Notes under the pieces: generated by a model
What the model was told of the DNA's origin: nothing
The model's input: the letters and a program-made list of their open reading frames with translations, nothing else
The model's database searches: none
Shown: positions 10,334-19,209 of the stretch, one piece after another
How positions within the stretch are numbered: position 1 is the stretch's first letter
Layout: each line of letters begins with the position of its first letter
Made by a program: the position numbers and the translations under genes
Origin: Sediminihaliea albiluteola
GTDB lineage: Bacteria > Pseudomonadota > Gammaproteobacteria > Pseudomonadales > Halieaceae
Direction of reading: 5' to 3'
Assembly: GCF_014077625.1 (NCBI RefSeq)
Contig: NZ_JACFXU010000013.1
Coordinates: forward strand, 434,001-498,000
Length of the DNA stretch: 64,000 bases

Positions 10334-10401
10334 TACATGCCCCTAGGCAGAGCATTAATGCTATGCAATTGGATTTTCTAGCAAACTTATAGGTAATAAG
10401 A

Positions 10402-10785
10402 TTAGGCTTCAGGCGAGATGCTCGGGGATGATAAATGAGCCTTACAGTGTTGAGTAAGGGCCTTCACCCAGTCTGCCCAACGCTTGTCAAGGGATGGAAA
10501 TTTGGGGTGATCGAGCCGGGCTGCTATCCAATGGTTAGGGCCAGGCTTATAAAGTTTCCAGTCAATCATTGTTAACTGCTCGATATAGTCCTGCCTTTGT
10601 TCGTCTTTGACTGTGGCTGGGGGGTTGTTTGACCATAAGCCAGCCAGGCTAAGGGCTGCGATAGCGCTCATCACATCGCTCGTGTCAGTGTTTTCTTTAG
10701 GGAGGCAAAGATAGAGGCTGGCATTAAGTGCATCCCCTTTGTCGTAGTACACATGGTGGTTTTCAAAAAGCGTTAGAGTATCCAT
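10402..10785 (-). CDS. Hypothetical protein (orphan)
   Basis: A 127-residue protein with no family I recognise. It appears soluble, with several Trp residues (WKLYKPGPNHWIAARLDHP, KRWADWVKAL) and no signal peptide or transmembrane segment. It lies in the tRNA-bounded segment between the transposase remnant and the flavoprotein gene, on the opposite strand from the latter. The ATG lies in AT-rich DNA without an obvious strong ribosome-binding site. Its location suggests acquired DNA. Confidence 0.55.
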   Translation of the reverse strand: MDTLTLFENHHVYYDKGDALNASLYLCLPKENTDTSDVMSAIAALSLAGLWSNNPPATVKDEQRQDYIEQLTMIDWKLYKPGPNHWIAARLDHPKFPSLDKRWADWVKALTQHCKAHLSSPSISPEA

Positions 10786-10951
10786 GGGTTTGAGCTCGCT
10801 CTCCAGCGGAATATTGCTAGTTTAATTTATATCTATACCTTGCATTAAAAACATTTTGATGTAAATGTAATATGGTTTTTTTTGTGCGCGATTAGGACAA
10901 GTAGTGCCTAGTAGTTTGAATAATAAGGATCATGTAAACAGGATTTTCGGT

Positions 10952-12640
10952 ATGAGCGTGTTGGATAAAAAGGTCGATGTTCTAGTTATTGGCAGTGGTG
11001 CAGGGGCTCTCACAGCTGCGTGCCGTGCTGCCGACCAAGGTGCGCAAGTGTTGGTTGTTGAAAAAGCTGGCTACTATGGAGGAACGTCCGCCAGTTCTGG
11101 CGGCGGTTTATGGATTCCTAATAACCATCTGATGAAAGCTGCGGGTATCGACGATAGTGAGGAGGAGGCACTAACCTACCTGCGTACCCTTACGGGCGAT
11201 GACGTTGCCCCTGATGTGGTGGAGGCGTATGTGCGAAATGCACCGTTGATGCTGCGCTATCTGGAAGAAAATACTAAAGCGTCGTTCGAATCTATGGTGC
11301 ATTACGCTGATTATTATCAGGAGCTGGAAGGCGCCAAGCCGGGCGGTCGCTCTATTGACCCGCTTCCCTATCATGCCCGCGACCTAGGGCAGTCATTTGC
11401 CACCCTGGGGCGTTCGCATATACAGACGACAGTGATGGGCTTGATGGGTTACACCAATCAGGAGGGTGCAGTACTCCTAAGCAAGGCCCCTGGTTGGCTC
11501 AAGGTGGTGCTTAAATTGGTGGTTGAGTATGGCTCAGACATTGTCGGTAGGCTCAAATCGCGGCGCTCGCGGCGGTTGGTGATGGGTAATGCACTGGTTG
11601 GCAGGTTACGTCATTCACTGGATGAGCGCGGAGTTGAGCTCTGGCTAAACTCGCCAGTGACGGAGTTGGTGGTGGAAGCGGGCAAGGTTGTTGGGGCGGT
11701 TGTAAGCAGGGGGGGTAGCAGCGAGGTGGTCCGCGCCAAGCGAGGTGTAATCATCGGTGCCGGGGGCTTCGAGCATAGTCAGGCCATGCGTGAGCGTTAT
11801 CTGCCGAGGCCAAGTCAAACTAGCTGGTCTGCCGCTAGCCCAAACAATACTGGTGACTTGATCGAAGCTGCGCATAACATTGGCGCGGCCCTTCACTTAA
11901 TGGATGAGGCTTGGTGGGGGCCGACTATTGTTATGCCGCAGGAAGATCGTGCACGCATGTTGTTTTCTGAGCGTTCGATGCCTGGCTGTATTATGGTGAA
12001 CGGCGCCGGAAAGCGCTTTGTTAATGAGTCCGTTGCCTATACGACTGCGGTGCAAGCGATGTATAAAGATGCTAACGGCAACGCCAATTTACCAGTCTAT
12101 GCAATTTTTGATTCGCGCTATCGGCGAGAATACCCCTTTGGGCCACTCCTCCCGAAGGGGATGAAGCTCGATTGGCTTCAGCCCAAACGCATACGCCATC
12201 AATTTCTCAAGCAGAGTGATACCATCGAGGGGCTTGCGAAGGAGTTGGGGGTGAATCCCGTAGGTTTGAAAAATACCGTTGAGAGCTTCAATGGCTATGC
12301 AGAAGTTGGTGTGGATAAAGATTTTCACCGGGGTGAGAATAGTTACGATTTGCTCTATGGTGACATTCGCTTGAAGCCAAATCCCTGTCTAGCGGCCATT
12401 GCCGAGGCGCCCTTTTATGGTGTGGAAATTTTTCCCGGAGACATTGGTACTAAGGGTGGCTTGCTCACCAATGCCAACGCTCAGGTGCTGGACGAAGCTG
12501 GGGAGGTTATACGCGGTCTCTACGCCATTGGGAATAGCGCTGCATCACCCATGGGTCGTTACTATCCAGGGGCTGGGGCAACACTGGGGCCAGCTATGAC
12601 CTTTGGATTTATCGCTGCAAACCATGCCTGTAATACGTAA
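10952..12640 (+). CDS. FAD-dependent 3-ketosteroid-delta1-dehydrogenase-like oxidoreductase
   Basis: A flavoprotein of the FAD_binding_2 family, 562 residues. The N-terminal FAD Rossmann motif is VIGSGAGALTAA, followed by EKAGYYGGTSASSGG. The C-terminus carries GDIGTKGGL and the YPGAGATLGPAMTFG signature, which resembles KstD-type dehydrogenases that introduce a C1-C2 double bond into 3-ketosteroids. The exact substrate is not provable here; related family members act on other cyclic ketones. A GTG at 10904 gives a longer frame, but the ATG at 10952 (AGGA before it) places the FAD motif close to the N-terminus as in the family. It is the main cargo of the tRNA-bounded segment; no other steroid genes are nearby. 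Confidence 0.85.
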   Translation: MSVLDKKVDVLVIGSGAGALTAACRAADQGAQVLVVEKAGYYGGTSASSGGGLWIPNNHLMKAAGIDDSEEEALTYLRTLTGDDVAPDVVEAYVRNAPLMLRYLEENTKASFESMVHYADYYQELEGAKPGGRSIDPLPYHARDLGQSFATLGRSHIQTTVMGLMGYTNQEGAVLLSKAPGWLKVVLKLVVEYGSDIVGRLKSRRSRRLVMGNALVGRLRHSLDERGVELWLNSPVTELVVEAGKVVGAVVSRGGSSEVVRAKRGVIIGAGGFEHSQAMRERYLPRPSQTSWSAASPNNTGDLIEAAHNIGAALHLMDEAWWGPTIVMPQEDRARMLFSERSMPGCIMVNGAGKRFVNESVAYTTAVQAMYKDANGNANLPVYAIFDSRYRREYPFGPLLPKGMKLDWLQPKRIRHQFLKQSDTIEGLAKELGVNPVGLKNTVESFNGYAEVGVDKDFHRGENSYDLLYGDIRLKPNPCLAAIAEAPFYGVEIFPGDIGTKGGLLTNANAQVLDEAGEVIRGLYAIGNSAASPMGRYYPGAGATLGPAMTFGFIAANHACNT

Positions 12641-12654
12641 ATTGAGCTATGGTG

Positions 12655-12691
12655 TATAGCCAAGTGGTGGCCTTGTTTATGCTTGGCTATA
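12655..12691. terminator. Hairpin after the flavoprotein gene
   Basis: A perfect 10-bp inverted repeat (TATAGCCAAG and CTTGGCTATA) with a 17-nt loop, 15 bp after the stop. There is no T-run on the plus strand, so it may be a 3' stabiliser or a weak terminator. Confidence 0.4.
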
Positions 12692-12942
12692 AAGGGCTTG
12701 TCATCAGGCGCTAGTGAGCGAGACCCTGAGGCCGCTTGTTTGGTATCTAGGGCAATAAGGCCTTGTACAGGACTCTCGACAAGGTAGAGGGGTTTCGTAT
12801 TTTTGAGCGCAGACCTAATCCGACTCCGCATGCCTTTAGGTTTTTTGTAATTCAATACTTCTTTATTGATATAACTACTAAAATAGAAAGGTAATGCTGC
12901 CAGTCAATCAGGTGTTATATTGATATTGGCTACATATAAAGC

Positions 12943-12971
12943 TTCGAATCCTCCCGGGCGCGCCATTTCCA
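12943..12971 (+). repeat. Direct repeat, right copy (tRNA-Arg 3' fragment; attR-like)
   Basis: An exact 29-bp copy of 9870-9898 without the rest of the tRNA: a fossil of the tRNA-Arg T arm, acceptor strand and CCA. The similarity continues imperfectly: both copies are followed within 2-11 bp by a GGCTCT element end. Confidence 0.85.
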
Positions 12972-13025
12972 AACTATGCATTGGCTCTGCCGACGCCAGC
13001 CCATTAAGGGGGAATAGCAGTTCAG

Positions 13026-14459
13026 CTAGCCAACTTCTATGCTGTTTTTACCGTTCTCTTTAGCTCGATATAGAGCCTGATCCGCACGATTAAACAAGTC
13101 TGCTTGGCTCTCCCCAAACTGATAGCTGCTGAGGCCAAAGCTGGCGCTGGTGCTAATGCTGTGCTCATGCCAGGTGATCACTTGGTCGCTAATAGCTTGG
13201 CAGAGGTGGCGAGCTAACAACTCGGCGGCCGCTGCATCACAGCAAGGCAATAGCAGCAAAAATTCCTCGCCACCCCAGCGACAGATGATGTCGGAGTCGC
13301 GCAGCTCGGCGCGTAAAGTCTCGGCAATACTGCGAATAACAGCATCGCCTGCTAAATGCCCGTAGCGATCATTGATCGCTTTGAAGTCATCGATATCGAC
13401 AATAGCTATACTGAGGGGCTCTTGGCGTCGCTCGGCTGTGCGCAGGGCTTGTAAAAAAGTATCTTCAAAAGCATGACGGTTATAAGCGCCGGTGAGATTA
13501 TCTCTGGTGGCCATGAGCTCTAAGCGCTGTTGGTATTTGCCGATGGTCATGTTGACTATCAGCATCACGATCAAAGTGATGATAAGGCTGAAACTTAAGT
13601 TCACCCACAGTGTGCTTTGAATTTTAGCTGCCGGTTTGCGGACTTGTTCGACCAGTAAATACCAATTTAACTCTGGGACAAAGCGGGTGTTTAATAACAC
13701 TTCTTGGCCATTATGTTGATAGCGATAGGAGTCACCTGGGCTGGCTAAAATTTGTCCGGCGATCTCCATAAGCCCTGGCTGCTTATAAATATTACTCGCG
13801 CCCTGATAACGTTTACCCTGGAGTTTTATTTGTCCAGATTTATCGACCAGGTAAACTTGTCGTTCATAGCGAGTTTGGTACATCTCAATCATGTTATTGA
13901 CGACTTCTGAGGATAGACCTACTCCTATGGCACCTAAAAATGTACCTTCGCCATTGATAACCTTATGATTAACAAAGACATTGGTGCTGTAAAGGTCGGC
14001 GGTGTCTGTATCGATATTGATTTCGTAGTCACTATTCATTGCTCTGACACGAAAGTACCAGGCGTCAGCGGGGTCATGTTGTTTGACCTGCTTGAGCTTA
14101 CCGCTAGGGTGGTAGTAGCTACGGCTGCTTTCTGAAACAAAAAAAGCGGTGGTGGTTTGGAAGCGTTGTTGAATGGTTTTTAGGTAGCGAATAATTTTTT
14201 GCTCATCTTCCTCGCCGCTGCCAACCCAGTCATAGACAAAGGTGTCGTGTGCCATTAGCGATGATAAGACAATTGTAGGCAATATATCGCGTTGAATCTC
14301 GGAGTAGACATTGTCACTAGTCAAAGGCAGCGCATCAGTGTAGATCTGCTGCTCCAGAGCATCATTGGCAACCTTATAGCTGATGAAGCTAGTGGTTGAG
14401 AAGCTTGCGATCAGCAGTAAAGCAATAAAAAGAATAAAACTGATTTTACGACGATTCAA
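13026..14459 (-). CDS. Membrane-bound diguanylate cyclase with Cache-type sensor
   Basis: The product (477 residues) has a transmembrane helix at about 8-27, a periplasmic Cache-like sensory region, a second helix at about 275-300, and a C-terminal GGDEF domain. The active-site motif is GGEEF and the DIDDFKAIND segment is intact, so c-di-GMP synthesis is expected. An inhibitory I-site RxxD (RDSD) sits five residues before GGEEF, indicating product feedback. The start appears to be TTG with AAGG upstream. The ligand is unknown. It lies just outside the right tRNA repeat. Confidence 0.9.
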   Translation of the reverse strand: MNRRKISFILFIALLLIASFSTTSFISYKVANDALEQQIYTDALPLTSDNVYSEIQRDILPTIVLSSLMAHDTFVYDWVGSGEEDEQKIIRYLKTIQQRFQTTTAFFVSESSRSYYHPSGKLKQVKQHDPADAWYFRVRAMNSDYEINIDTDTADLYSTNVFVNHKVINGEGTFLGAIGVGLSSEVVNNMIEMYQTRYERQVYLVDKSGQIKLQGKRYQGASNIYKQPGLMEIAGQILASPGDSYRYQHNGQEVLLNTRFVPELNWYLLVEQVRKPAAKIQSTLWVNLSFSLIITLIVMLIVNMTIGKYQQRLELMATRDNLTGAYNRHAFEDTFLQALRTAERRQEPLSIAIVDIDDFKAINDRYGHLAGDAVIRSIAETLRAELRDSDIICRWGGEEFLLLLPCCDAAAAELLARHLCQAISDQVITWHEHSISTSASFGLSSYQFGESQADLFNRADQALYRAKENGKNSIEVG

Positions 14460-14657
14460 AACAGCAAGCCTTGTTGTGAGCTTTGATTAATTTAGGGCAG
14501 ATTTAAGCATAGTAGGCTGATTTAAGCACGATCCTATCGAAAGCTAGCGCTTTGCTGACGAATTGCGTGTTTATCTCACAGCTCTTTTCAATGAGGGCGT
14601 TTACAGTGTGTTTGTTGCTCAATCCAACCCGAGTCATTTTTTGTAAAGGTTTTTTTT

Positions 14658-15317
14658 ATGTCTTACCTTCCCCATGAAACAGTAGAAACTGGCGATGATA
14701 TTAGCGCGTCGGTTATTTGGCTGCACGGTCTTGGGGCCAGCGGTCATGACTTTGTCCCCGTGATTCCTCAACTGCAGCTGCCCGAAGAGCTTGGACTACG
14801 CTTTATTTTTCCCCATGCGCCGATGATCCCAGTAACGGTTAATGGCGGTATGGTAATGCCGGCTTGGTACGATATTTTGTCGATAGATATCGAGCGCGAA
14901 ATTGATGAAAGGCAAATTTTAGCTTCAGCCGCGTCAGTCATTGCCTTAGTTGAACGTGAAATAGCCGCAGGTATTCCCAGTGAGCGCATAGTTTTGGCTG
15001 GTTTTTCTCAGGGTGGTGCGGTGGCATATCAAGCAGCGCTGAGTTACGACAAGCCATTGGCTGGCTTAATGGTGCTCTCGAGTTATTTCGCAACCTCTAA
15101 AACGATCCAGCCCAGCCTGGCAAACAAAAACATCCCCATTCAGTTGTTTCACGGCAGCATGGATCCGATGGTGCCGATCGTGATGGCGCACAAGGCGCTG
15201 TCGGATTTGCAGGCTCTTACTTACCAGGCATCCCTGCAAAGCTATCCCATGCAGCATGAAGTTTGTATGGAGGAAATTAGGGATATCTCGAGGTGGCTGC
15301 AGGATGTGCTGGCTTAG
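14658..15317 (+). CDS. Carboxylesterase / phospholipase family alpha/beta hydrolase
   Basis: A 219-residue cytoplasmic serine hydrolase of the Abhydrolase_2 family (carboxylesterase EstB or acyl-protein thioesterase-like). The oxyanion region is LHGLGASGHDF, the nucleophile elbow GFSQGG, the acid DPMVP (in HGSMDPMVP) and the catalytic His QHEV. It cleaves short acyl esters in characterised relatives. The ATG has TAAAGG upstream. It appears to be a single gene. Confidence 0.9.
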   Translation: MSYLPHETVETGDDISASVIWLHGLGASGHDFVPVIPQLQLPEELGLRFIFPHAPMIPVTVNGGMVMPAWYDILSIDIEREIDERQILASAASVIALVEREIAAGIPSERIVLAGFSQGGAVAYQAALSYDKPLAGLMVLSSYFATSKTIQPSLANKNIPIQLFHGSMDPMVPIVMAHKALSDLQALTYQASLQSYPMQHEVCMEEIRDISRWLQDVLA

Positions 15318-15427
15318 TCCACGCGCCTGATTTTTAGTATATGCTACTTATTTACCAATATATTTGTAGTCTGCCAAGGTGATGTACTGACATGGGTCAG
15401 GATGATGATGCAGGAGGGGAGTAGCTT

Positions 15428-17710
15428 ATGAGCGCAAATGATAGGTCTTCCGCTAAAGAGCAAAACAGCAGTGCTTCTCAAGCAGTCAGCTACTTCCGTG
15501 TAGATGGTGCCTCTTGCGCTAGTTGCGTGAATAAAATTGAAAGCGCGCTGCTTGCTGTGCCAGGTGTTGAGCAGGCGAGTATGAACCTTGTTCAAGGTAC
15601 TGCAACGGTCAGCGGCCATGCTCAAGCGAGCGCGGTAGTGCGAGCTATCGACGCCGCGGGTTACACAGCTGAGCACCTGGTCAACCAGTCGGATCAGCAG
15701 ATATTAGAGGACAAAGATCGCAGCGAAGAGGCTTATTATCAGCGCCTTATGAAAGAGGTCTACTTTGCCCTTGGCTTGGGTGTGCCGCTGATGATTTACG
15801 GTTTATTCATCGGTGAGATGACTGTTAACACGCCGCTAGAACGTTTCCTGTGGTTACTGGTCGGACTAGCCACTTTGGCTGTGATGTACTTCTCCGGACG
15901 GCATTTCTATGTGGGTGCCTGGAAATCTTTTATTAATCACTCCGCAAATATGGATACCTTGATTGCCTTAGGTACGGGCACTGCATGGCTGTACTCAATG
16001 TTTGTGGTGTCTTTTCCAGCGCTGCTGCCGGATATGGCCAGGCACGTTTATTTTGAGGCCACTGCAATGATTATCGGCCTGGTAAATTTGGGCTTGGCTT
16101 TGGAAGTCCGGGCGCGAGGCAAGACCTCGGAGGCGATCAAACGCCTGATTGGTTTGCAGCCCAAATTGGCGCGCATTGTGCGCGATGGACAGGAAATCGA
16201 TATAGCCATTGAGGATGTGCAGTTAGGCGATCAGCTGCGGGTGCGTCCAGGTGAAAAACTGGCCGTTGACGGGCGGGTACTTGAAGGCAGCTCATCGATA
16301 GATGAGTCCATGCTCACCGGCGAGCCGATACCGGTGACCAAGCAAGTGGGTGATGAGCTTGCCGCCGGTAGCATCAATAAAACCGGAACACTGCTTTATG
16401 AAGCCACCCGAGTTGGCAAAGACACGGCCTTGGCTCAGATCATCGAGATGGTCAAGCGAGCGCAAAACTCCAAACCGCCTATAGGCCGCCTCGCTGATGT
16501 GATCTCCGCTTATTTTGTACCGGCGATTATGATTATCGCCGTGTTAAGTGCTCTAGCTTGGCTGAATTTTGGGCCAGAGCCCAGTTTAGCCTTTGCCATG
16601 GTCTGTGCCACCACCGTACTGATTATTGCTTGCCCCTGCGCCCTGGGCTTAGCGACGCCTATGTCAGTCATGGTGGGCGTGGGAAAAGCTGCCGAATCAG
16701 GCGTTTTGATCCGCAACGGTGAGGCCTTACAGGCTGCCTCAAAGCTCACTACGATGGTGTTAGATAAAACGGGCACCGTCACAAAGGGGCAGCCACAAGT
16801 CACTCATATCGAGCTGGTAAACGCCAGCGATGAGGATCATGTGCTGATGCTGGCTGCTAGCTTAGAGTCGGGATCTGAGCATCCTCTGGCCCAAGCCATA
16901 GTGGCTTCGGCGCAAGCGCGAGGTCTTGCCACACAAACTCTAGAAAACTTTGAAGCCATCGCAGGACATGGTGTGCGCGGAACAGTGGCTGAGCACAGTC
17001 TGCTGTTTGGCAATGAGCGCCTGATGCGAGAGCAGGGCGTTTTGATTGAGCCACAGCTCGATCTGGCTCAGCAGTTGGCAGCCAAGGCGCAGACACCTAT
17101 GTACTTTAGTATCGACGGTGAATTGGCCGCGATTATTGCTGTTGCGGATCCGATAAAAGATGACTCTGTTGCCGCGATTAAACGTCTCAAAGAAAACGGC
17201 TTGCGAGTGGTGATGTTGACCGGTGATAACCGTGCAACGGCTCAGGCTGTGGCCAAGCAGGTTGGCATCGATGAGGTTTTTGCCGAGGTCTTGCCCAAGC
17301 AAAAAGCGGAGAAAATCGCCGAGTTGCAAGCCCAAGGCGAAATAGTCGGCATGACCGGTGATGGCATTAACGATGCACCGGCCTTGGCCTTGGCTAATGT
17401 TGGTTTTGCTATTGGAACCGGTACCGATGTGGCGATTGAAAGTGCTGATATCACCCTGATGCGGGGCTCTTTACATGGCTTGGCTGATGCCATTGCGGTG
17501 AGCAAGGCTACGCTTGGCAATATCAAGCAAAACCTTTTTGGAGCCTTTGTGTACAACGCTGCCGGCGTGCCAATTGCTGCTGGAGTGCTATACCCCTTCT
17601 TGGGTGTGCTGCTCAGCCCGATCATTGCCGGCGGGGCGATGGCGCTGTCTTCCCTTACTGTTGTCACTAATGCGAATCGACTTCGCTTGTTTAACGTTAG
17701 GGAAGGTTAA
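15428..17710 (+). CDS. copA: Cu(I)-exporting P1B-type ATPase CopA
   Basis: This inner-membrane pump exports Cu(I) to the periplasm using ATP. The 760 residues contain one N-terminal heavy-metal domain with GASCASC (Cys30, Cys33), then transmembrane helices, an actuator loop with TGEP, the metal motif CPC (402-404), the phosphorylation site DKTGT (Asp446), the SEHP motif and GDGINDAP. A very strong ribosome-binding site (AGGAGGGGAG) precedes the ATG. An inverted repeat CTGAC-N4-GTCAG at 15387-15400 could be an operator, but I see no clear CueR-type site. It is first in a six-gene copper block. Confidence 0.96.
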   Translation: MSANDRSSAKEQNSSASQAVSYFRVDGASCASCVNKIESALLAVPGVEQASMNLVQGTATVSGHAQASAVVRAIDAAGYTAEHLVNQSDQQILEDKDRSEEAYYQRLMKEVYFALGLGVPLMIYGLFIGEMTVNTPLERFLWLLVGLATLAVMYFSGRHFYVGAWKSFINHSANMDTLIALGTGTAWLYSMFVVSFPALLPDMARHVYFEATAMIIGLVNLGLALEVRARGKTSEAIKRLIGLQPKLARIVRDGQEIDIAIEDVQLGDQLRVRPGEKLAVDGRVLEGSSSIDESMLTGEPIPVTKQVGDELAAGSINKTGTLLYEATRVGKDTALAQIIEMVKRAQNSKPPIGRLADVISAYFVPAIMIIAVLSALAWLNFGPEPSLAFAMVCATTVLIIACPCALGLATPMSVMVGVGKAAESGVLIRNGEALQAASKLTTMVLDKTGTVTKGQPQVTHIELVNASDEDHVLMLAASLESGSEHPLAQAIVASAQARGLATQTLENFEAIAGHGVRGTVAEHSLLFGNERLMREQGVLIEPQLDLAQQLAAKAQTPMYFSIDGELAAIIAVADPIKDDSVAAIKRLKENGLRVVMLTGDNRATAQAVAKQVGIDEVFAEVLPKQKAEKIAELQAQGEIVGMTGDGINDAPALALANVGFAIGTGTDVAIESADITLMRGSLHGLADAIAVSKATLGNIKQNLFGAFVYNAAGVPIAAGVLYPFLGVLLSPIIAGGAMALSSLTVVTNANRLRLFNVREG

Positions 17711-17721
17711 AGGAGCTAGCT

Positions 17722-18081
17722 ATGTTGATCGTTAACCTTATTGGCTTGTTAGTCATTGCGCTGATTGTGTGGTGGTTTTGGCTCTACAAGGGGGAAACTC
17801 AGGCTGCAGCAGTAGATGAGCTGGTCATTCAGGTGGCTAATGGCAGTTATCAGCCTTCGCAGATAGCTGTGCCTGCGGGGCAAGCGACCACGCTGCGTTT
17901 TTTTCGCAGCGATGAATCCCCATGTGCGGCTTGGCTAATATTCCCTGACTTGGATCTCAGCGAGGAGTTGCCTATTGGCGAAAGCAAGTCCGTGCTATTG
18001 CCACCGCTCGCCGCGGGCAATTACCCTTTTACCTGTCAGATGCAAATGTACCGCGGCAATTTAGTGGTCAGTGAGTCCTGA
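17722..18081 (+). CDS. Membrane-anchored cupredoxin-domain protein
   Basis: A 119-residue protein with an N-terminal transmembrane anchor (about 3-22) and a cupredoxin-like domain. Candidate copper ligands are the Cys in SPCAAW and the Cys/Met residues in TCQMQMY. Such proteins often follow copper ATPases and may receive Cu(I) on the periplasmic side. It starts 11 bp after copA with AAGGAG, so it is co-transcribed. The role is inferred from domain and position. Confidence 0.85.
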   Translation: MLIVNLIGLLVIALIVWWFWLYKGETQAAAVDELVIQVANGSYQPSQIAVPAGQATTLRFFRSDESPCAAWLIFPDLDLSEELPIGESKSVLLPPLAAGNYPFTCQMQMYRGNLVVSES

Positions 18082-18138
18082 GTGATTGGCCCTAAAAACT
18101 ACTTTAGGTTTTAGGCTAAGAACAGCTACACTTAGAGC

Positions 18139-18528
18139 ATGTTCACGATACTGCCTCATATGCAGATGGCTTGCTGCAGACAACTTGGCCTTGTTCTTTT
18201 GTTACTGGTCTTTAGCACTCAGTCGCTCGCCTCGATTGACAGTCCTTGTCTGCATCAAAAAAGCTCGACCTCTGTAGATGGGCTGATCTTAGATTCTGTC
18301 ATGGCAGATCACGCTCATCATGCGCTGCTTATGTCATCAGCAGACAGCCTTGCTGATACGCAGTGCTGCAATGATTGTGCTTGTGTTTTAGGGAGCTGTG
18401 CCTCCGCTATCGTATCGGCAGGCATGTTTTTCCTATCTCCCAAGGCTGCGCTATTAAGCAGCCCCTACAACGAATTGGCTGAAGGTGAGCTAATCGTTTC
18501 CCGCTATCGCCCGCCCATATCCTCCTAA
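18139..18528 (+). CDS. Small exported Cys/His-rich protein (DUF2946/CopL-like)
   Basis: A 129-residue protein with a signal peptide (LGLVLLLLVFSTQSLAS) and metal-ligand-like motifs: DHAHHALL, then CCNDCAC and CASA. This pattern resembles small DUF2946/CopL-type proteins of copper clusters. I assign it by pattern and neighbourhood, not by a firm motif. A downstream ATG at 18160 is an alternative start. It lies between the cupredoxin gene and the DUF411 gene. Confidence 0.6.
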   Translation: MFTILPHMQMACCRQLGLVLLLLVFSTQSLASIDSPCLHQKSSTSVDGLILDSVMADHAHHALLMSSADSLADTQCCNDCACVLGSCASAIVSAGMFFLSPKAALLSSPYNELAEGELIVSRYRPPISS

Positions 18529-18644
18529 CATAGTATTGCTGCGCCTGAAATTTGGCGTAGCACAAGCCTCGATGATTGTGGGGAGTGAAAACTCTCCCAA
18601 TTTGACTAAAAAATAGCAGAGCTTTTGCTCTTTCAGTGAGAATT

Positions 18645-19166
18645 ATGATGAAACATTTACGTAAGTGTGTCCTTCAATTGAGCGCGATCTCAGCGCTATT
18701 ACTAAGCCTTGCAGCCTGTTCTGAGCAGCTCGATAGTGCTGCCGCGAGTACCGAGAAAGCCCAAGCTAACTCCGCTGTGGTCAGTTTAGACGTTTATAAA
18801 AGCCCAACTTGCGGCTGCTGCGGGAAATGGATGGAGCACGCAGATGCTTCAGGCTTTGAAACGCTGGGCCACCACCCGGTCGATTTAAACCAATTCAAGA
18901 TTGACAAGGGTATTACGGCGCCTTACCAATCTTGTCACACCGCTGTGTCTCAAGAAGGCTATGTCTTTGAGGGGCATATCCCCGCCGATATTATTCATCG
19001 CTTTCTGGCCAATCCGCCCGCCAATGCTCTGGGCCTAGTTGTACCGGGTATGCCTGTTGGCAGTCCGGGCATGGAAGTCGGCAGCCGTCAAGACGAGTAT
19101 GCCGTCTTGGTGCTTTATAAAGATGGCAGTGATGATATCTATGAGCATATTGGCAGTGCCCAGTAA
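18645..19166 (+). CDS. DUF411 metal-binding lipoprotein
   Basis: 173 residues with a lipoprotein signal peptide (lipobox LAAC) and a DUF411 domain. The signature YKSPTCGCCGKW supplies two or three thiols for copper, followed by QSCHTA and the VPGMPVGSPGME segment. The frame opens at a GTG at 18636, but the ATG at 18645 has GTGAG at good spacing. DUF411 proteins are regular partners of CopA/CopB copper systems and probably bind Cu(I) in the periplasm. Confidence 0.88.
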   Translation: MMKHLRKCVLQLSAISALLLSLAACSEQLDSAAASTEKAQANSAVVSLDVYKSPTCGCCGKWMEHADASGFETLGHHPVDLNQFKIDKGITAPYQSCHTAVSQEGYVFEGHIPADIIHRFLANPPANALGLVVPGMPVGSPGMEVGSRQDEYAVLVLYKDGSDDIYEHIGSAQ

Positions 19167-19209
19167 GTAGCTATTGATTTTCGCTGGAGCAATTTCTTAC
19201 GAGGGCAAA

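Larger units (their letters stand above)
9870..12971. mobile_element. tRNA-Arg-bounded accessory segment (about 3.1 kb)
   Basis: The segment lies between the exact 29-bp repeats of the tRNA-Arg 3' end. It contains a decayed ISL3-type transposase, an orphan gene, a KstD-like flavoprotein and AT-rich flanks. No integrase is present, so it is either the remnant of a larger island or the product of a duplication mediated by insertion sequences. The borders are seen directly; the mechanism is inference. Confidence 0.6.
12641..13025. other. Gene-free stretch with hairpin and right border of the segment
   Basis: 385 bp without a supported gene. It contains the hairpin 12655-12691, an AT-rich tract about 12840-12942, the second tRNA-Arg 3' repeat (12943-12971) and an ISL3-end-like sequence from 12983. 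A minus-strand frame at 12562-12855 resembles nothing and overlaps the flavoprotein gene. Confidence 0.6.

Noticed and set aside
12562-12855. A 97-residue minus-strand frame beyond the flavoprotein gene.
   Set aside because: It overlaps the end of the flavoprotein gene, has no ribosome-binding site and resembles nothing.
15318-15427. CueR-type promoter before copA.
   Set aside because: No dyad of the ACCTTCC/GGAAGGT kind with a 19-bp spacer is visible; only a shorter CTGAC-N4-GTCAG repeat.
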